Positions 10,413-19,243 of a stretch of DNA of 64,000 nucleotides are shown here, one piece after another. The notes below the pieces were generated by a model, which worked only from the letters and a program-made list of their open reading frames with translations, ran no database searches and was not told where the DNA came from. The translations under genes were made by a program, and so were the position numbers. The DNA lies in contig NZ_NMQT01000057.1 of assembly GCF_002234405.1 (NCBI RefSeq), forward strand, positions 20,218 through 84,217. The letters run 5' to 3'. Position 1 is the stretch's first letter; every line of letters starts with the position of its first letter. This DNA comes from Amycolatopsis thailandensis (lineage in GTDB: Bacteria; Actinomycetota; Actinomycetes; Mycobacteriales; Pseudonocardiaceae).

Positions 10413-11150
10413 TCAGGAATCTACGCGACCGATGCCCACGGGCGAAGTCGGCGGCTCCGAATGGACCTCCTGCTTGCCGCCGCCGGGCTCCAGCTGGCCC
10501 TGCAAGTTGGACAGCCAGCCCTGCCAGCGGTCCTGCGCCGGCTTGATCAGGCCACCGCCGAAGCCGACGACGATCACGCCGCCGATGGTGGCGAGCACGG
10601 TGATCAGGACCGGCCCGGTCACCGCCGTCGCGATGTTCACCTGGCCGAGCGCGGCGATGATGCCGAACGCCATGATCAGCCAGTAGGCGATGGTGCCGAG
10701 CAGCCGTCCGGCGGGCCGGGTGGAGAGCGCTCCGGTCACCAGGTCGCGGACGACCTTCGCGACGGCCGCCGCGACGATCACCAGAACCAGCGCCACCAGG
10801 ATCCGCGGCAGGAACGCGATGATGTCGTTGAGCAGGGCGCTGACCGGATTGCTCTCACCGAATACGCCGAACGCGAGTTGCAGCGCGATCAGGAGAATGA
10901 AGTAGTACACGAGTTTGACGAGGATCCCGCCAGCGTCGACATTCGCTTGTTTGAGCGTTCCGGTGAGTCCGGTCTTCTCGATGAGCTTGCCGAAACCGAT
11001 CTTCGACAGAACCAGTCCCAATGCCTTTGACACGGCTTTCGCGATCAACCAGCCGATGAGCAGGATGATCAGGAATCCGACCAGTTTCGGCACGAAGGTG
11101 GCGACAAGGTTCCATGCTTGTCCCAGACCGTCTTTCAGCTGCTCGCCCAC
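10413..11150 (-). CDS. Conserved TM-helix repeat protein (small MscS-related)
   Basis: A 245-residue membrane protein with five or so transmembrane helices. It shows the repeated 'conserved TM helix' pattern: FVPKLVGFLIILLIGWLIAKAVSKAL near residue 20 and IAFLPRILVALVLVIVAAAVAKVV near residue 120, each followed by a short amphipathic stretch. Glycines in ATIGGVIVVGFGGGL suggest a pore-lining or tightly packed helix. Such proteins are related to mechanosensitive channels but lack the MscS beta domain, so channel function is uncertain. The C-terminus is hydrophilic. It is divergent from fasR. Confidence 0.78.
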   Translation of the reverse strand: MGEQLKDGLGQAWNLVATFVPKLVGFLIILLIGWLIAKAVSKALGLVLSKIGFGKLIEKTGLTGTLKQANVDAGGILVKLVYYFILLIALQLAFGVFGESNPVSALLNDIIAFLPRILVALVLVIVAAAVAKVVRDLVTGALSTRPAGRLLGTIAYWLIMAFGIIAALGQVNIATAVTGPVLITVLATIGGVIVVGFGGGLIKPAQDRWQGWLSNLQGQLEPGGGKQEVHSEPPTSPVGIGRVDS

Positions 11151-11480
11151 GGCGAACTCCCTCCTCTGCGCATCCGCGACCTACCCGGTGCGGCTTGCGA
11201 GGGATCGTTGATCACCGGCACCGCACCGGCAACTCGGCGACCCACGATCGAGTGAGTGAACTAGCGGGAAAAGATCGACAAGTCCCATACTTGTTCTACC
11301 GGTGGGGACCGGGGAGACGAGGCCGTCCGGCGCAGCGAAAAACGCTAGCGCCGGGCGGCCTCGAGTTTTATGCAAAGACTTTTCACAATTCACCGGCCAT
11401 AACTGTCCACTTCGGACATAGGCGGCGAAGAGCCGCAGGACGACGGCCACCTTTGCCCGCCGGACTAGGATCGGCTGACC
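11151..11480. promoter_or_regulatory. Divergent region upstream of fasR with a stable hairpin
   Basis: This 330-bp region contains promoters for the TM-helix gene and fasR. At 11319-11363 CGAGGCCGTCCGGCGC pairs with GCGCCGGGCGGCCTCG (one mismatch), with an inner AGCG/CGCT stem, followed on the plus strand by GAGTTTTAT. It resembles an intrinsic terminator although no plus-strand gene ends there, so it could be an attenuator in the fasR leader or end a small RNA. Confidence 0.45.
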
Positions 11481-12695
11481 ATGGCTGATGCGACTTCCGG
11501 GCGACGTGTGCCCAAGCACCACGGGCTGTCCGCCAAGACCCTCCGAAGACTGGAGCACGCCTCCGGCCGGCTCGCGAGCGCGAGCGTCGCGGTGATGGAG
11601 GAGCGGCTGAGCTGGTTCGCCCGCCTTCCCGCCGACCAGCGCGCGAGTGTCCTGCTGATCACCCAGGCGGGTGCCGCCGGTTTCGTCGACTGGCTCCGCG
11701 ACGCGAAGGAGGCGCTCTCCCTCACCACCGAGGCGTTCCGCGAGGCGCCCGCGGAACTTTCCCGCTGGGTGAGCCTGCGGCAGGCGGTCGGCATGGTGCG
11801 GCTGGCGATCGAGGTGTTCGAGGAGCAGCTCCCCGAGTTCGCCGCGAACGAGGCGGAACGCGCCGCGCTGATCGAAGGGATCCTGCGCTACGGCAGGGAG
11901 ATCGCGTTCGCCGCCGCGAACTCCTACGCGGCCGCCGCCGAGGCCCGGGGCGCCTGGGACGCGCGGCTGGAAGCGCTGGTCGTCGACGGCATCGTCCGAG
12001 GAGACGCCGAGGAAGCGGTGCTCTCCCGCGCCGCCGCGCTCGGCTGGGACCCGGCCGCGCCCGCCACCGCCCTGGTCGGCACCCCGACGTCGGACGACCC
12101 GCCCGCCGTCGTGTTCGAGGTGCGCAGCCGCGCCGCCCGCGTCGGGCGCCCCGTGCTGCTCTCGGTGCAGGGATCGCGGCTGGTCGTGGTCGTCGCCGGG
12201 CCCACCGACGGCAGCGTCAAGGACCGCGAGATCCTCACGAAACTGTCCGTCGCGTTCGCCGAGGGCCCGGTCGTCGCCGGGCCGACGGTGCCGACCCTCG
12301 CCGAAGCGCACCACAGCGCGACCGAAGCGCTCTCCGGCCTGCGCGCGGTCGTCGGCTGGCCCGGTGCGCCGCGACCGGCGAGATCGATCGACCTGCTGCC
12401 GGAACGCGCGCTGTCCGGCGATCCCGAGGCGGAACGGCTGCTCGTCGAACAGATCGCCCGGCCGCTGGAGGAGGCGGGCCCGGCGCTGCTGCGGACGGTG
12501 GAGACCTACCTGGACAGCGGCGGCGTCCTGGAAACCTGCGCGCGGACACTGTTCGTGCATCCGAACACCGTCCGGTACCGGCTGCGGAAGGCGGCGGAGC
12601 TCACCGGCCGTCACGCCGCGGAATCGCGCGACGCCTGGGTGCTGAAGGTGGCGCTGACGGTGGGGCGGCTGGCCCGGGCCCGCGGCCTCTGGTGA
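11481..12695 (+). CDS. fasR: PucR-type transcriptional regulator of fatty-acid synthesis
   Basis: A 404-residue regulator with a long helical N-terminal part and a C-terminal PucR-type helix-turn-helix: LLRTVETYLDSGGVLETCAR followed by LFVHPNTVRYRLRKAAELTG. In Streptomyces coelicolor the protein at this position (FasR) is needed for transcription of the adjacent fabD-fabH-acpP-fabF operon; the same gene order here supports that role. In M. tuberculosis Rv2242 occupies the equivalent place next to aceE and fabD. ATG at 11481 is the first start of the frame that follows the hairpin region. It is separated from fabD by a 500-bp repeat-containing region. Confidence 0.9.
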   Translation: MADATSGRRVPKHHGLSAKTLRRLEHASGRLASASVAVMEERLSWFARLPADQRASVLLITQAGAAGFVDWLRDAKEALSLTTEAFREAPAELSRWVSLRQAVGMVRLAIEVFEEQLPEFAANEAERAALIEGILRYGREIAFAAANSYAAAAEARGAWDARLEALVVDGIVRGDAEEAVLSRAAALGWDPAAPATALVGTPTSDDPPAVVFEVRSRAARVGRPVLLSVQGSRLVVVVAGPTDGSVKDREILTKLSVAFAEGPVVAGPTVPTLAEAHHSATEALSGLRAVVGWPGAPRPARSIDLLPERALSGDPEAERLLVEQIARPLEEAGPALLRTVETYLDSGGVLETCARTLFVHPNTVRYRLRKAAELTGRHAAESRDAWVLKVALTVGRLARARGLW

Positions 12696-13196
12696 GCAAG
12701 ACGGGTGGGGCCGGAGGCGTGACTCGCGTGATCGAAAGCCGATCTCGCGTGCTTGAAGGCGGAACTCACGTGTTTGGAGACGGAACTCGGGTGTTCGGCG
12801 CCTGATCACGTGAGTTCCGCCTTCGAGCACGCGAGTTCCGTGTCTGATCACGAGAGTTCGGTGCCGCGTCACCCGGCCCGCCCGAACACGCCACAGTTGC
12901 CCTGCCTCTCAGGGGAACCTCATGCGCCGGGCCCGGGCACCGAAACGGGCAAATACCCCACTCAGGCACGTGAAGCGACATGGAAGACTTGGCCCGCCCC
13001 GCACGGCTCTGGTAAACCCGTTGGTAACGCTGCGCAGTGACAGACTTCATAGGGAAAGCTGGTTGAACCCGACAAGGCTTTTGGGTTAAGCGCGGAGATC
13101 AGGAACGTGCTTTTGGAGGTTTCCCACAATTACCCAGGCCGGACTTGGTGAGCGTCGGCATCACGACCATGGTGGCCGAGAGTGTTCCCTAGTGGG
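12696..13196. promoter_or_regulatory. fasR-fabD intergenic region: repeat array and FAS II promoter
   Basis: No gene is seen in these 501 bp. The first half is the 21-bp repeat array at 12719-12862. The second half should carry the fab operon promoter. It includes a direct repeat CTGGTAAACCCGTTGGTAACGC (13011-13032, split as TGGTAA ... TGGTAA) and an inverted repeat TTGAACCC-N12-GGGTTAA at 13063-13089, a candidate FasR site. This assignment is inference. Confidence 0.45.
12719..12862. repeat. 21-bp inverted repeat array, copy A
   Basis: Three successive 21-bp units starting CTCGCGTG or CTCACGTG and ending GGAA, AAGCCGAT or similar, plus a partial unit, are followed by the reverse-complement form (CACGTGAGTTCCGCCTTCGAG, CACGCGAGTTCCGTGTCTGAT without strict identity). 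The array is non-coding and lies between fasR and fabD. Copies B-E are at 20672, 29926, 46972 and 48619. Confidence 0.75.
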
Positions 13197-14123
13197 GTGA
13201 CAGCTGCAGTCCTCGCCCCCGGTCAGGGTTCCCAAGCCCCAGGCATGCTCACTCCTTGGCTCGAGCTCGACGGCGCCCGCGCGCGCGTCGAAGCCTGGTC
13301 CGAGCGTGCCGGTCTCGACCTGATCCGTCTCGGCACCGAAGCGGACGCCGAAGAGATCCAGGACACCGCGATCACGCAGCCGCTGATCGTGGCGCTGTCC
13401 CTGCTGGCGTTCGAACACCTCCAGCGCGAGGCCCCGGTCGCCGCGGACTCGCCGGTCGCCGGTCACTCCGTCGGCGAACTGGCCGCCGCCGCCATCGCCG
13501 GGGTGCTGAGCCCCGAGGACGCCGTCGCGCTGGCCGCAATCCGCGGCGCGGAGATGGCCAAGGCGTGCGCGCTGGAGCCCACGAGCATGGCCGCGGTCAT
13601 GCTCGGCGACCCGGATCAGGTCGTCGCCTGGCTCGACGGCCACGGCCTCGCCGCGGCGAACCGTAACGGCGCCGGTCAGATCGTCGCCTCGGGCGCCGCC
13701 GCCGCGATCGAGAAGATCGTGGCCGAGCCGCTGGAGGGCACCAAGGTCCGCGCGCTCAAGGTCGCGGGCGCGTTCCACACCTCGTACATGGCACCCGCGC
13801 GGGAAGCGCTGGCTTCGCAGGCTGCGAAGATCACCCCGGCGGACCCGACGCGTCCGCTGCTGTCGAACGCCGACGGCCAGGTCGTCACCAGCGGGGCCGA
13901 GTACCTCGACCGGCTGGTCAAGCAGGTCACGAGCCCGGTGCGCTGGGACCTGACCATGGACGGTCTGGTCTCCGCGGGCGTCACCTCGACGCTCGAACTG
14001 CCGCCGGCGGGCACGCTGACCGGGCTGGTCAAGCGGCAGCTCAAGGGAATCGTGACCACCACCATCGCACTGAAGACCCCCGCCGAGCTGGCGAAGCTTC
14101 AGGGGCAGGAGGACGCTTCGTGA
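13197..14123 (+). CDS. fabD: Malonyl-CoA:ACP transacylase
   Basis: A 308-residue enzyme that transfers malonyl from CoA to acyl carrier protein for FAS II. The active-site serine is Ser91 in GHSVGELAAA, with the oxyanion-loop glutamine in LAPGQGSQAPGM at the N-terminus and the catalytic histidine in AGAFHTSYMAPA. GTG at 13197 is preferred because the family starts directly with VxAVLAPGQGSQ; an in-frame GTG at 13182 would add five residues. The stop overlaps the fabH start by 4 bp (GTGA), so the two are translationally coupled. Confidence 0.95.
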   Translation: MTAAVLAPGQGSQAPGMLTPWLELDGARARVEAWSERAGLDLIRLGTEADAEEIQDTAITQPLIVALSLLAFEHLQREAPVAADSPVAGHSVGELAAAAIAGVLSPEDAVALAAIRGAEMAKACALEPTSMAAVMLGDPDQVVAWLDGHGLAAANRNGAGQIVASGAAAAIEKIVAEPLEGTKVRALKVAGAFHTSYMAPAREALASQAAKITPADPTRPLLSNADGQVVTSGAEYLDRLVKQVTSPVRWDLTMDGLVSAGVTSTLELPPAGTLTGLVKRQLKGIVTTTIALKTPAELAKLQGQEDAS

Positions 14124-15103
14124 CCGACCGATCCACCTTGCGGCAGGCGCAGGGCGCCGCCGGGACCCGCATCCTCGGTGTCGGGAGCTTCCAGCCCGAG
14201 AAGATCGTGACCAACGACGATCTCTCGAAGATCATGGACACCAACGACCAGTGGATCCGCGAGCGGGTCGGCATCGTCGAGCGCCGGTTCGCCGAGAAGG
14301 ACGAGTCGCTGGTCGACATGGCGGTCAAGGCGGGCACCGCCGCGCTGGCCGACGCCGGTGTGGATCCGTCCGAAGTGGACACGGTCATCCTGCCGAACTG
14401 CACGATGCCCACGCAGATCCCGAACGCCGCCGCCCAGGTCGCGGACCGGATCGGCATCACGCATCCCGCCGCGTTCGACCTCAACGCCGCCTGCGCCGGC
14501 TTCTGCTACGGCCTCGGTGTCGCGTCGGACCTCATCCGGGCGGGCAGCGCGAAGAAGGCGCTCGTCATCGGCGCCGAGAAGCTCACCGACCACGTCGACC
14601 CGGTCGACCGCGCGAACGCGATCATCTTCGCCGACGGCGCGGGCGCGGCGGTGGTCGGCGCGGCCGATTCGGCGCAGATCGGCCCGGTCGCCTGGGGCAG
14701 CGCGGGCGAGCACGTCGACCTCATCTACATGCGCGACGACAAGTGGATCTACCAGGAGGGCCAGTCGGTCTTCCGGTGGGCGACCACGCAGATCGCGCCG
14801 ATCGCCTTGCGGGCGCTGGAACTGTCCGGGCTCGAACCATCCGATGTGGACGTCCTGATCCCGCACCAGGCCAATCTGCGCATCGTCGAGGCCATCGCCA
14901 AGAAGCTGCGGGCCAAGGGCGCGCGCGAGGACATGGTCGTCGCCGACGACATCAAGTACTCGGGCAACACCTCGTCCGCGTCCATCCCCCTCGCGCTGGA
15001 CCACATGCGCAAGGCGGGCACCGTGAAGCAGGGCGACGTCGTGCTCGCCGTCGGCTTCGGGGCGGGACTCTCCTACGCGGGCCAGGCCTTCATCTGCCCG
15101 TGA
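14120..15103 (+). CDS. fabH: Beta-ketoacyl-ACP synthase III
   Basis: A 327-residue thiolase-fold condensing enzyme that starts acyl chains from acyl-CoA and malonyl-ACP. The catalytic triad is complete: Cys125 in LNAACAGFCYG, His249 in IPHQANLRI, Asn283 in YSGNTSSASIP. The CoA-binding region near the N-terminus has RERVGIVERRF (the usual RTGI is replaced by RVGI). The family includes forms selective for branched starters, typical in actinomycetes that make iso/anteiso acids, but specificity is not readable. It is in the fabD-fabH-acpP-fabF operon; the start overlaps fabD by 4 bp. Confidence 0.95.
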   Translation: MTDRSTLRQAQGAAGTRILGVGSFQPEKIVTNDDLSKIMDTNDQWIRERVGIVERRFAEKDESLVDMAVKAGTAALADAGVDPSEVDTVILPNCTMPTQIPNAAAQVADRIGITHPAAFDLNAACAGFCYGLGVASDLIRAGSAKKALVIGAEKLTDHVDPVDRANAIIFADGAGAAVVGAADSAQIGPVAWGSAGEHVDLIYMRDDKWIYQEGQSVFRWATTQIAPIALRALELSGLEPSDVDVLIPHQANLRIVEAIAKKLRAKGAREDMVVADDIKYSGNTSSASIPLALDHMRKAGTVKQGDVVLAVGFGAGLSYAGQAFICP

Positions 15104-15171
15104 TGAATACTTCCCCCGCGGGCACCGTGTCCGCGGGGCAGCCGAAAGCATCACCGAGAAGGGAACAACCA

Positions 15172-15417
15172 GTGGCAGACAACGCAGAGATCCTCGCCGG
15201 CCTCGCCGAGATCGTCGAAGAGGTCGCCGGTGTGGCGCAGGACGACGTGACCGCCGAGAAGTCCTTCGTGGACGACCTCGACATCGACTCGCTGTCCATG
15301 GTGGAGATCGCTGTTCAGGCCGAGGACAAGTTCGGCGTCAAGATCCCGGACGACGAGCTGGCGAACCTGAAGACCGTTGGCGACGCGGTGAACTACGTGT
15401 CGGCCAACTCCAAGTAA
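15172..15417 (+). CDS. acpP: Acyl carrier protein (FAS II)
   Basis: An 81-residue acidic four-helix carrier. The phosphopantetheine attachment residue is Ser40 in DDLDIDSLSMVE. GTG at 15172 has GAGAAGGGA just upstream and gives the standard length. The frame is also open back to an ATG at 15103 that overlaps the fabH stop (TGATG), which would add 23 residues (MNTSPAGTV...); this is an alternative, possibly a coupling start. It receives malonyl from FabD and is the substrate carrier for FabH and FabF on either side. Confidence 0.95.
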   Translation: MADNAEILAGLAEIVEEVAGVAQDDVTAEKSFVDDLDIDSLSMVEIAVQAEDKFGVKIPDDELANLKTVGDAVNYVSANSK

Positions 15418-15457
15418 GTCCGACTTCTTGATTGGCGCCGACCTTGGGGAGACTCCA

Positions 15458-16708
15458 ATGAGCAACATCGACGTCGTGATCACCGGGATGGGCGCGACCA
15501 CGCCGCTCGGCGGGGACGTCGCGTCCACGTGGGACGGCCTGCTCGCCGGGGCGAGCGGGATCCGCCGCATCGAAGCCGACTGGGTCGACGAACTCGAGCT
15601 GCCGGTGAAGATCGGCGCCATGCTCGCCGTCGACCCGTCCGAAGTCCTGCCGCGGGTCCAGGCCCGGCGGCTGGACCGCTGTGAGCAGGTGGCGATCATC
15701 GCCGCCCGCCAGGCTTGGGCGGACGCGGGTTTCGAGCAACCGACCGATGAGCATCAGGATGTGGAACCCGAGCGCCTCGGGGTGACCATCGGTACCGGTG
15801 TCGGCGGTCCGGTCACCCTGATCTCCCAGAACGACCTTCTGCACAAGCAGGGACTCCGCAAGGTCTCCCCGCTGACCGTGCCGATGCTGATGCCGAACGG
15901 CCCCGCCGCGCACGTCGGGATCGATCTGAAGGCGCGTGCCGGTGTGCACTCGCCCGCGTCGGCCTGCGCGTCGGGCGCGGAAGGCATCGCCGCCGGCTAC
16001 GAGATGATCCGCTCGGGCCGCGCCGACGTCGTGGTCGCCGGTGGTGCCGAATCGTGCATCCACCCGATCACCCTCGCCGGTTTCGCCCAGGCGCGGACGG
16101 TCTCCACCCGCAACGACGACCCGACGAAGGCGTCCAGGCCGTTCGACGTGAACCGTGACGGTTTCGTCCTCGGCGAGGGCTCCGGCGTCGTGATCCTGGA
16201 GCGGGCCGACCGCGCCAGGGCCCGCAACGCGCGGATCTACGCGCAGCTGAGCGGGTACGGGATCACCTCGGACGCCTACCACATCACGGGTAACCACCCG
16301 GAGGGCATCGGCCAGATCACCGCCATGCGGCAGGCGATGACGATGGCCGGGGTCTCCCCTGCCGACGTCGGCCACGTCAACGCGCACGCGACCTCGACGG
16401 TCGTCGGTGACGTCGGCGAGGCCGCGGCGATCCGCAACGCCGTCGGCGAGCACGTCGTGGTGACCGCGCCCAAGGGCGCGCTCGGCCACCTGGTCGGCGG
16501 TGCGGGCGCGGTCGAGGGCATCGCCACGATCCTGGCGATCTACCACGGCCTCATCCCGGCGACGCTGAACCTCGAAGACCTGGACCCGAAGGTGCAGCTC
16601 GACGTCGTCTCCGGTGAGGCGCGCAAGGTAGAGCTGGGCGCGGCGATCAGCAACTCGTTCGGTTTCGGCGGGCACAACACGGCTCTGCTGTTCACCCCGG
16701 CGGCCTGA
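15458..16708 (+). CDS. fabF: Beta-ketoacyl-ACP synthase II
   Basis: A 416-residue KAS I/II elongating enzyme. The active-site residues are Cys170 in SACASGAEG, His in VNAHATSTVVGD and His in KGALGHLVGGAGAVE. The phenylalanine/glycine-rich SNSFGFGGHN closes the C-terminus. ATG at 15458 has GGGGAGA about 6 bp upstream; the frame is open ten codons further back. It elongates acyl-ACP with malonyl-ACP. It resembles the mycobacterial KasA/KasB position in the same cluster, but only one copy is present and no accD6 follows. A long perfect palindrome follows at 16738. Confidence 0.95.
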   Translation: MSNIDVVITGMGATTPLGGDVASTWDGLLAGASGIRRIEADWVDELELPVKIGAMLAVDPSEVLPRVQARRLDRCEQVAIIAARQAWADAGFEQPTDEHQDVEPERLGVTIGTGVGGPVTLISQNDLLHKQGLRKVSPLTVPMLMPNGPAAHVGIDLKARAGVHSPASACASGAEGIAAGYEMIRSGRADVVVAGGAESCIHPITLAGFAQARTVSTRNDDPTKASRPFDVNRDGFVLGEGSGVVILERADRARARNARIYAQLSGYGITSDAYHITGNHPEGIGQITAMRQAMTMAGVSPADVGHVNAHATSTVVGDVGEAAAIRNAVGEHVVVTAPKGALGHLVGGAGAVEGIATILAIYHGLIPATLNLEDLDPKVQLDVVSGEARKVELGAAISNSFGFGGHNTALLFTPAA

Positions 16709-16737
16709 CGGTCGCGGAGTTCCGGCTCGCCTGACAT

Positions 16738-16790
16738 GTCATGAGGGGTCCCCATAGGACGTTTTATGTCCTATGGGGACCCCTCATGAC
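16738..16790. terminator. Perfect 23-bp palindrome ending the fab operon
   Basis: The arms start GTCATGAGGGGTCCCCATAG and are perfectly complementary over 23 bp with the 7-nt loop GTTTTAT. It lies between fabF and the converging ATPase gene and so can serve both. The outer GTCATRARGGGGTC is shared with the palindromes at 53072 and 62181. Confidence 0.75.
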
Positions 16791-16816
16791 GTTTGCGGCA
16801 CTTGAGGCGGGAGCGG

Positions 16817-19177
16817 TCAGGCTTCCGAGCGCTTCACCAGATGCCGCCCGATCCACCAGGCGGCCTCCACCAGCACGATCCCGACTCCGGCGCAGGCGAA
16901 CGCCGAAAGCGTGTACGCGCTCACGCTCGGGTCCAATGCGAAGAACTTCTGCGTGAACGGGATCAGGAACAGCGCGAGCGTCAGCACGACCATCCCGCCG
17001 ATCAGCAGGATCTTCCACCACCGGTACGGCCGCGCGACGATCCCGAGCACCCACAGCGCGATCGTGATGAGCGTGATCAGCGCGGTCGTCCCGGCCTGGA
17101 TCTTGTCCAGTTCGGACTGTCCGGAACCCTTGTACACCAGCAGATAGCTCACGAAGGTCGCCGTGGCGATGACCAGCCCGGCCGGGACGGCCATCCGCAT
17201 CACCCTGCCGACGAAGCCGGTGCGGGCGCGTTCGTTGTTCGGCGCCAGCGAAAGCACGAAGGCGGGCAGGCCGATCGTGAACCACGCGGTGATCGTGATG
17301 TGCCGCGGCAGGAACGGGAACGGCACCTGCGCGATGCCGACCATCAGCGCCAGCAGCACCGAGTAGACCGTCTTGGTGAGGAACAGGTTCGAGACGCGCT
17401 CGATGTTGCCGATCACCCGCCGCCCCTCGGCGACCACGTGCGGCAGGGTGGCGAACTTGTCGTCCAGCAGCACGATCTGCGCGACCGCGCGGGTGGCCGG
17501 GCTGCCGGCGCCCATGGCGACACCGATGTCCGCGTCCTTCAGCGCGAGGACGTCGTTCACGCCGTCTCCGGTCATCGCGACGGTGTGGCCCTTCGACTGG
17601 AGCGCGCCGACCATCGCGCGTTTCTGCAGCGGCGTCACGCGGCCGAAGACGGCGCGCTCCTCCACGGTGTCGGCCAGCTTTTCGGCGTCCTCCGGCAGCT
17701 TCCGCGCGTCGACGGGCTTGTCCGCGCCCGGCAGGTCGAGGGTGCCCGCGACCGCGCCCACCGAGATGGCGTTGTCGCCGGAGATGACCTTGACCGCGAC
17801 GTCCTGGTGCGCGAAGAAGTCCAAAGTGTCCTTCGCGTCGGGACGGACCTTCTGCTCCAGCACCACGAGCGCGACCGGCTGGATGTCGCCGGGGCCCTCG
17901 GCCGCGTCGACGGCACGCTCGGCACGGCCCAGCAGCAGGACACGCAGACCGCGCGAGCCGATCTTCTCGGCCTCCGCCCGGTGTTCCCCTTCCGGCAGCA
18001 GGACGTCGGCCGCGCCGAGCACCCAGTCGCCGTCGGTGCCGAACGACGCGCCGCTCCACTTGCGCGCCGAGGAGAACGGCATGGTCGCGGAGACCCGCCA
18101 GCCGGGATCGGCCGGATACGCCTCGGCGATCGCCTGCAGGCTCGCGTTCGGGCGGGGATCCGCGGCGGCGAGCGCGGCCAGCACGTCGTCCACCGGGTGG
18201 CCCGGCGTGATCTCGCGGACCTCGGAAAGCCGCATCGCGTTCTCGGTGAGCGTGCCGGTCTTGTCCGCGCACACCACGTCGACCCGGGCGAGTCCTTCGA
18301 TCGCCGGGAGTTCCTGCACCAGGCACTGACGCTTGCCCAGCCGGATGACGCCGACCGCGAGCGCGACACTGGTCATCAGCACCAGGCCTTCGGGCACCAT
18401 CGGCACGAGCGCCGCGACCATGCCGCGCAGCGCGTCCGGCCACGCCTGGTCGCCCGCGAGCTGGTTGTAGATGGTCAGCGCGCCCGCCGGGACAAGCAGG
18501 TAGGTGATGAACTTGAGGATCTTGTCGATGCCCTGGCGCAGTTCCGACTTCACCAGGGTGAACTTGCTGGCCTCCGCGGCCAGTTTCGCCGCGTAGGACT
18601 CGTCGCCGATGACGTCCGCGCGGTAGGTGCCGCTGCCCGCGACGACGAAGCTGCCGGACAGCACCTTGTCGCCGGGCTGCTTGACCACGGGATCGGATTC
18701 CCCGGTCAGCAGCGACTCGTCGACCTCCAGCGCGTCGGCCGTCAGCGCCGGGCCGTCGACGACGATCTTGTCGCCGGGCCCCAGTTCGACGAGATCCCCG
18801 AGCACGACGTCTTCCGGGGCGATCTCGGCGCTCTGCCCGTCGCGGCGGACGGTCGGCTTCGCCTGTCCGACGATGGCGAGCCGTTCCAAGGTCCGTTTCG
18901 CCCGGAGTTCCTGGATGATGCCGACCGCGCTGTTGACGATGATCAGCCCGCCGAACAACCCGTCGATGAAGTACCCCGTCGACAGGATGAGGACGAACAG
19001 CACCCCGTAGATCGCGTTGATCCGGGTGAAGACGTTCGCGCGGATGATCTCGCCGGTGGTCCGGCTGGTCTTCGTCGAGACAGTGTTGGTCTGTCCCGCG
19101 GCCACCCGTTGGGCGACCTCTTCGCTGGTGAGCCCCCTCGAGGCGCCGGTCAGCACGGCCGGCTGGTCAATTGCCAT
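16817..19177 (-). CDS. CtpE-like P-type cation-transporting ATPase
   Basis: A 786-residue P-type ATPase. The phosphorylated aspartate is Asp305 in CADKTGTLTEN; TGES lies in the actuator domain (VDESLLTGESDPV), the nucleotide-binding/hinge part shows MTGDGVNDVLALKDADIG, and the M4 helix has MVPEGLVLM. There is no N-terminal heavy-metal domain. Overall it resembles mycobacterial CtpE, implicated in calcium uptake, more than MgtA or SERCA types. The C-terminal third carries about six further membrane helices. Ion specificity is inferred. It converges on the fab operon. Confidence 0.9.
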   Translation of the reverse strand: MAIDQPAVLTGASRGLTSEEVAQRVAAGQTNTVSTKTSRTTGEIIRANVFTRINAIYGVLFVLILSTGYFIDGLFGGLIIVNSAVGIIQELRAKRTLERLAIVGQAKPTVRRDGQSAEIAPEDVVLGDLVELGPGDKIVVDGPALTADALEVDESLLTGESDPVVKQPGDKVLSGSFVVAGSGTYRADVIGDESYAAKLAAEASKFTLVKSELRQGIDKILKFITYLLVPAGALTIYNQLAGDQAWPDALRGMVAALVPMVPEGLVLMTSVALAVGVIRLGKRQCLVQELPAIEGLARVDVVCADKTGTLTENAMRLSEVREITPGHPVDDVLAALAAADPRPNASLQAIAEAYPADPGWRVSATMPFSSARKWSGASFGTDGDWVLGAADVLLPEGEHRAEAEKIGSRGLRVLLLGRAERAVDAAEGPGDIQPVALVVLEQKVRPDAKDTLDFFAHQDVAVKVISGDNAISVGAVAGTLDLPGADKPVDARKLPEDAEKLADTVEERAVFGRVTPLQKRAMVGALQSKGHTVAMTGDGVNDVLALKDADIGVAMGAGSPATRAVAQIVLLDDKFATLPHVVAEGRRVIGNIERVSNLFLTKTVYSVLLALMVGIAQVPFPFLPRHITITAWFTIGLPAFVLSLAPNNERARTGFVGRVMRMAVPAGLVIATATFVSYLLVYKGSGQSELDKIQAGTTALITLITIALWVLGIVARPYRWWKILLIGGMVVLTLALFLIPFTQKFFALDPSVSAYTLSAFACAGVGIVLVEAAWWIGRHLVKRSEA

Positions 19178-19243
19178 GCCCGCGACTCTATTCGGCCCCG
19201 GTTCGCGCCCGCGTCAGCCTGGGGGACCATGTCGCCCCTTACT

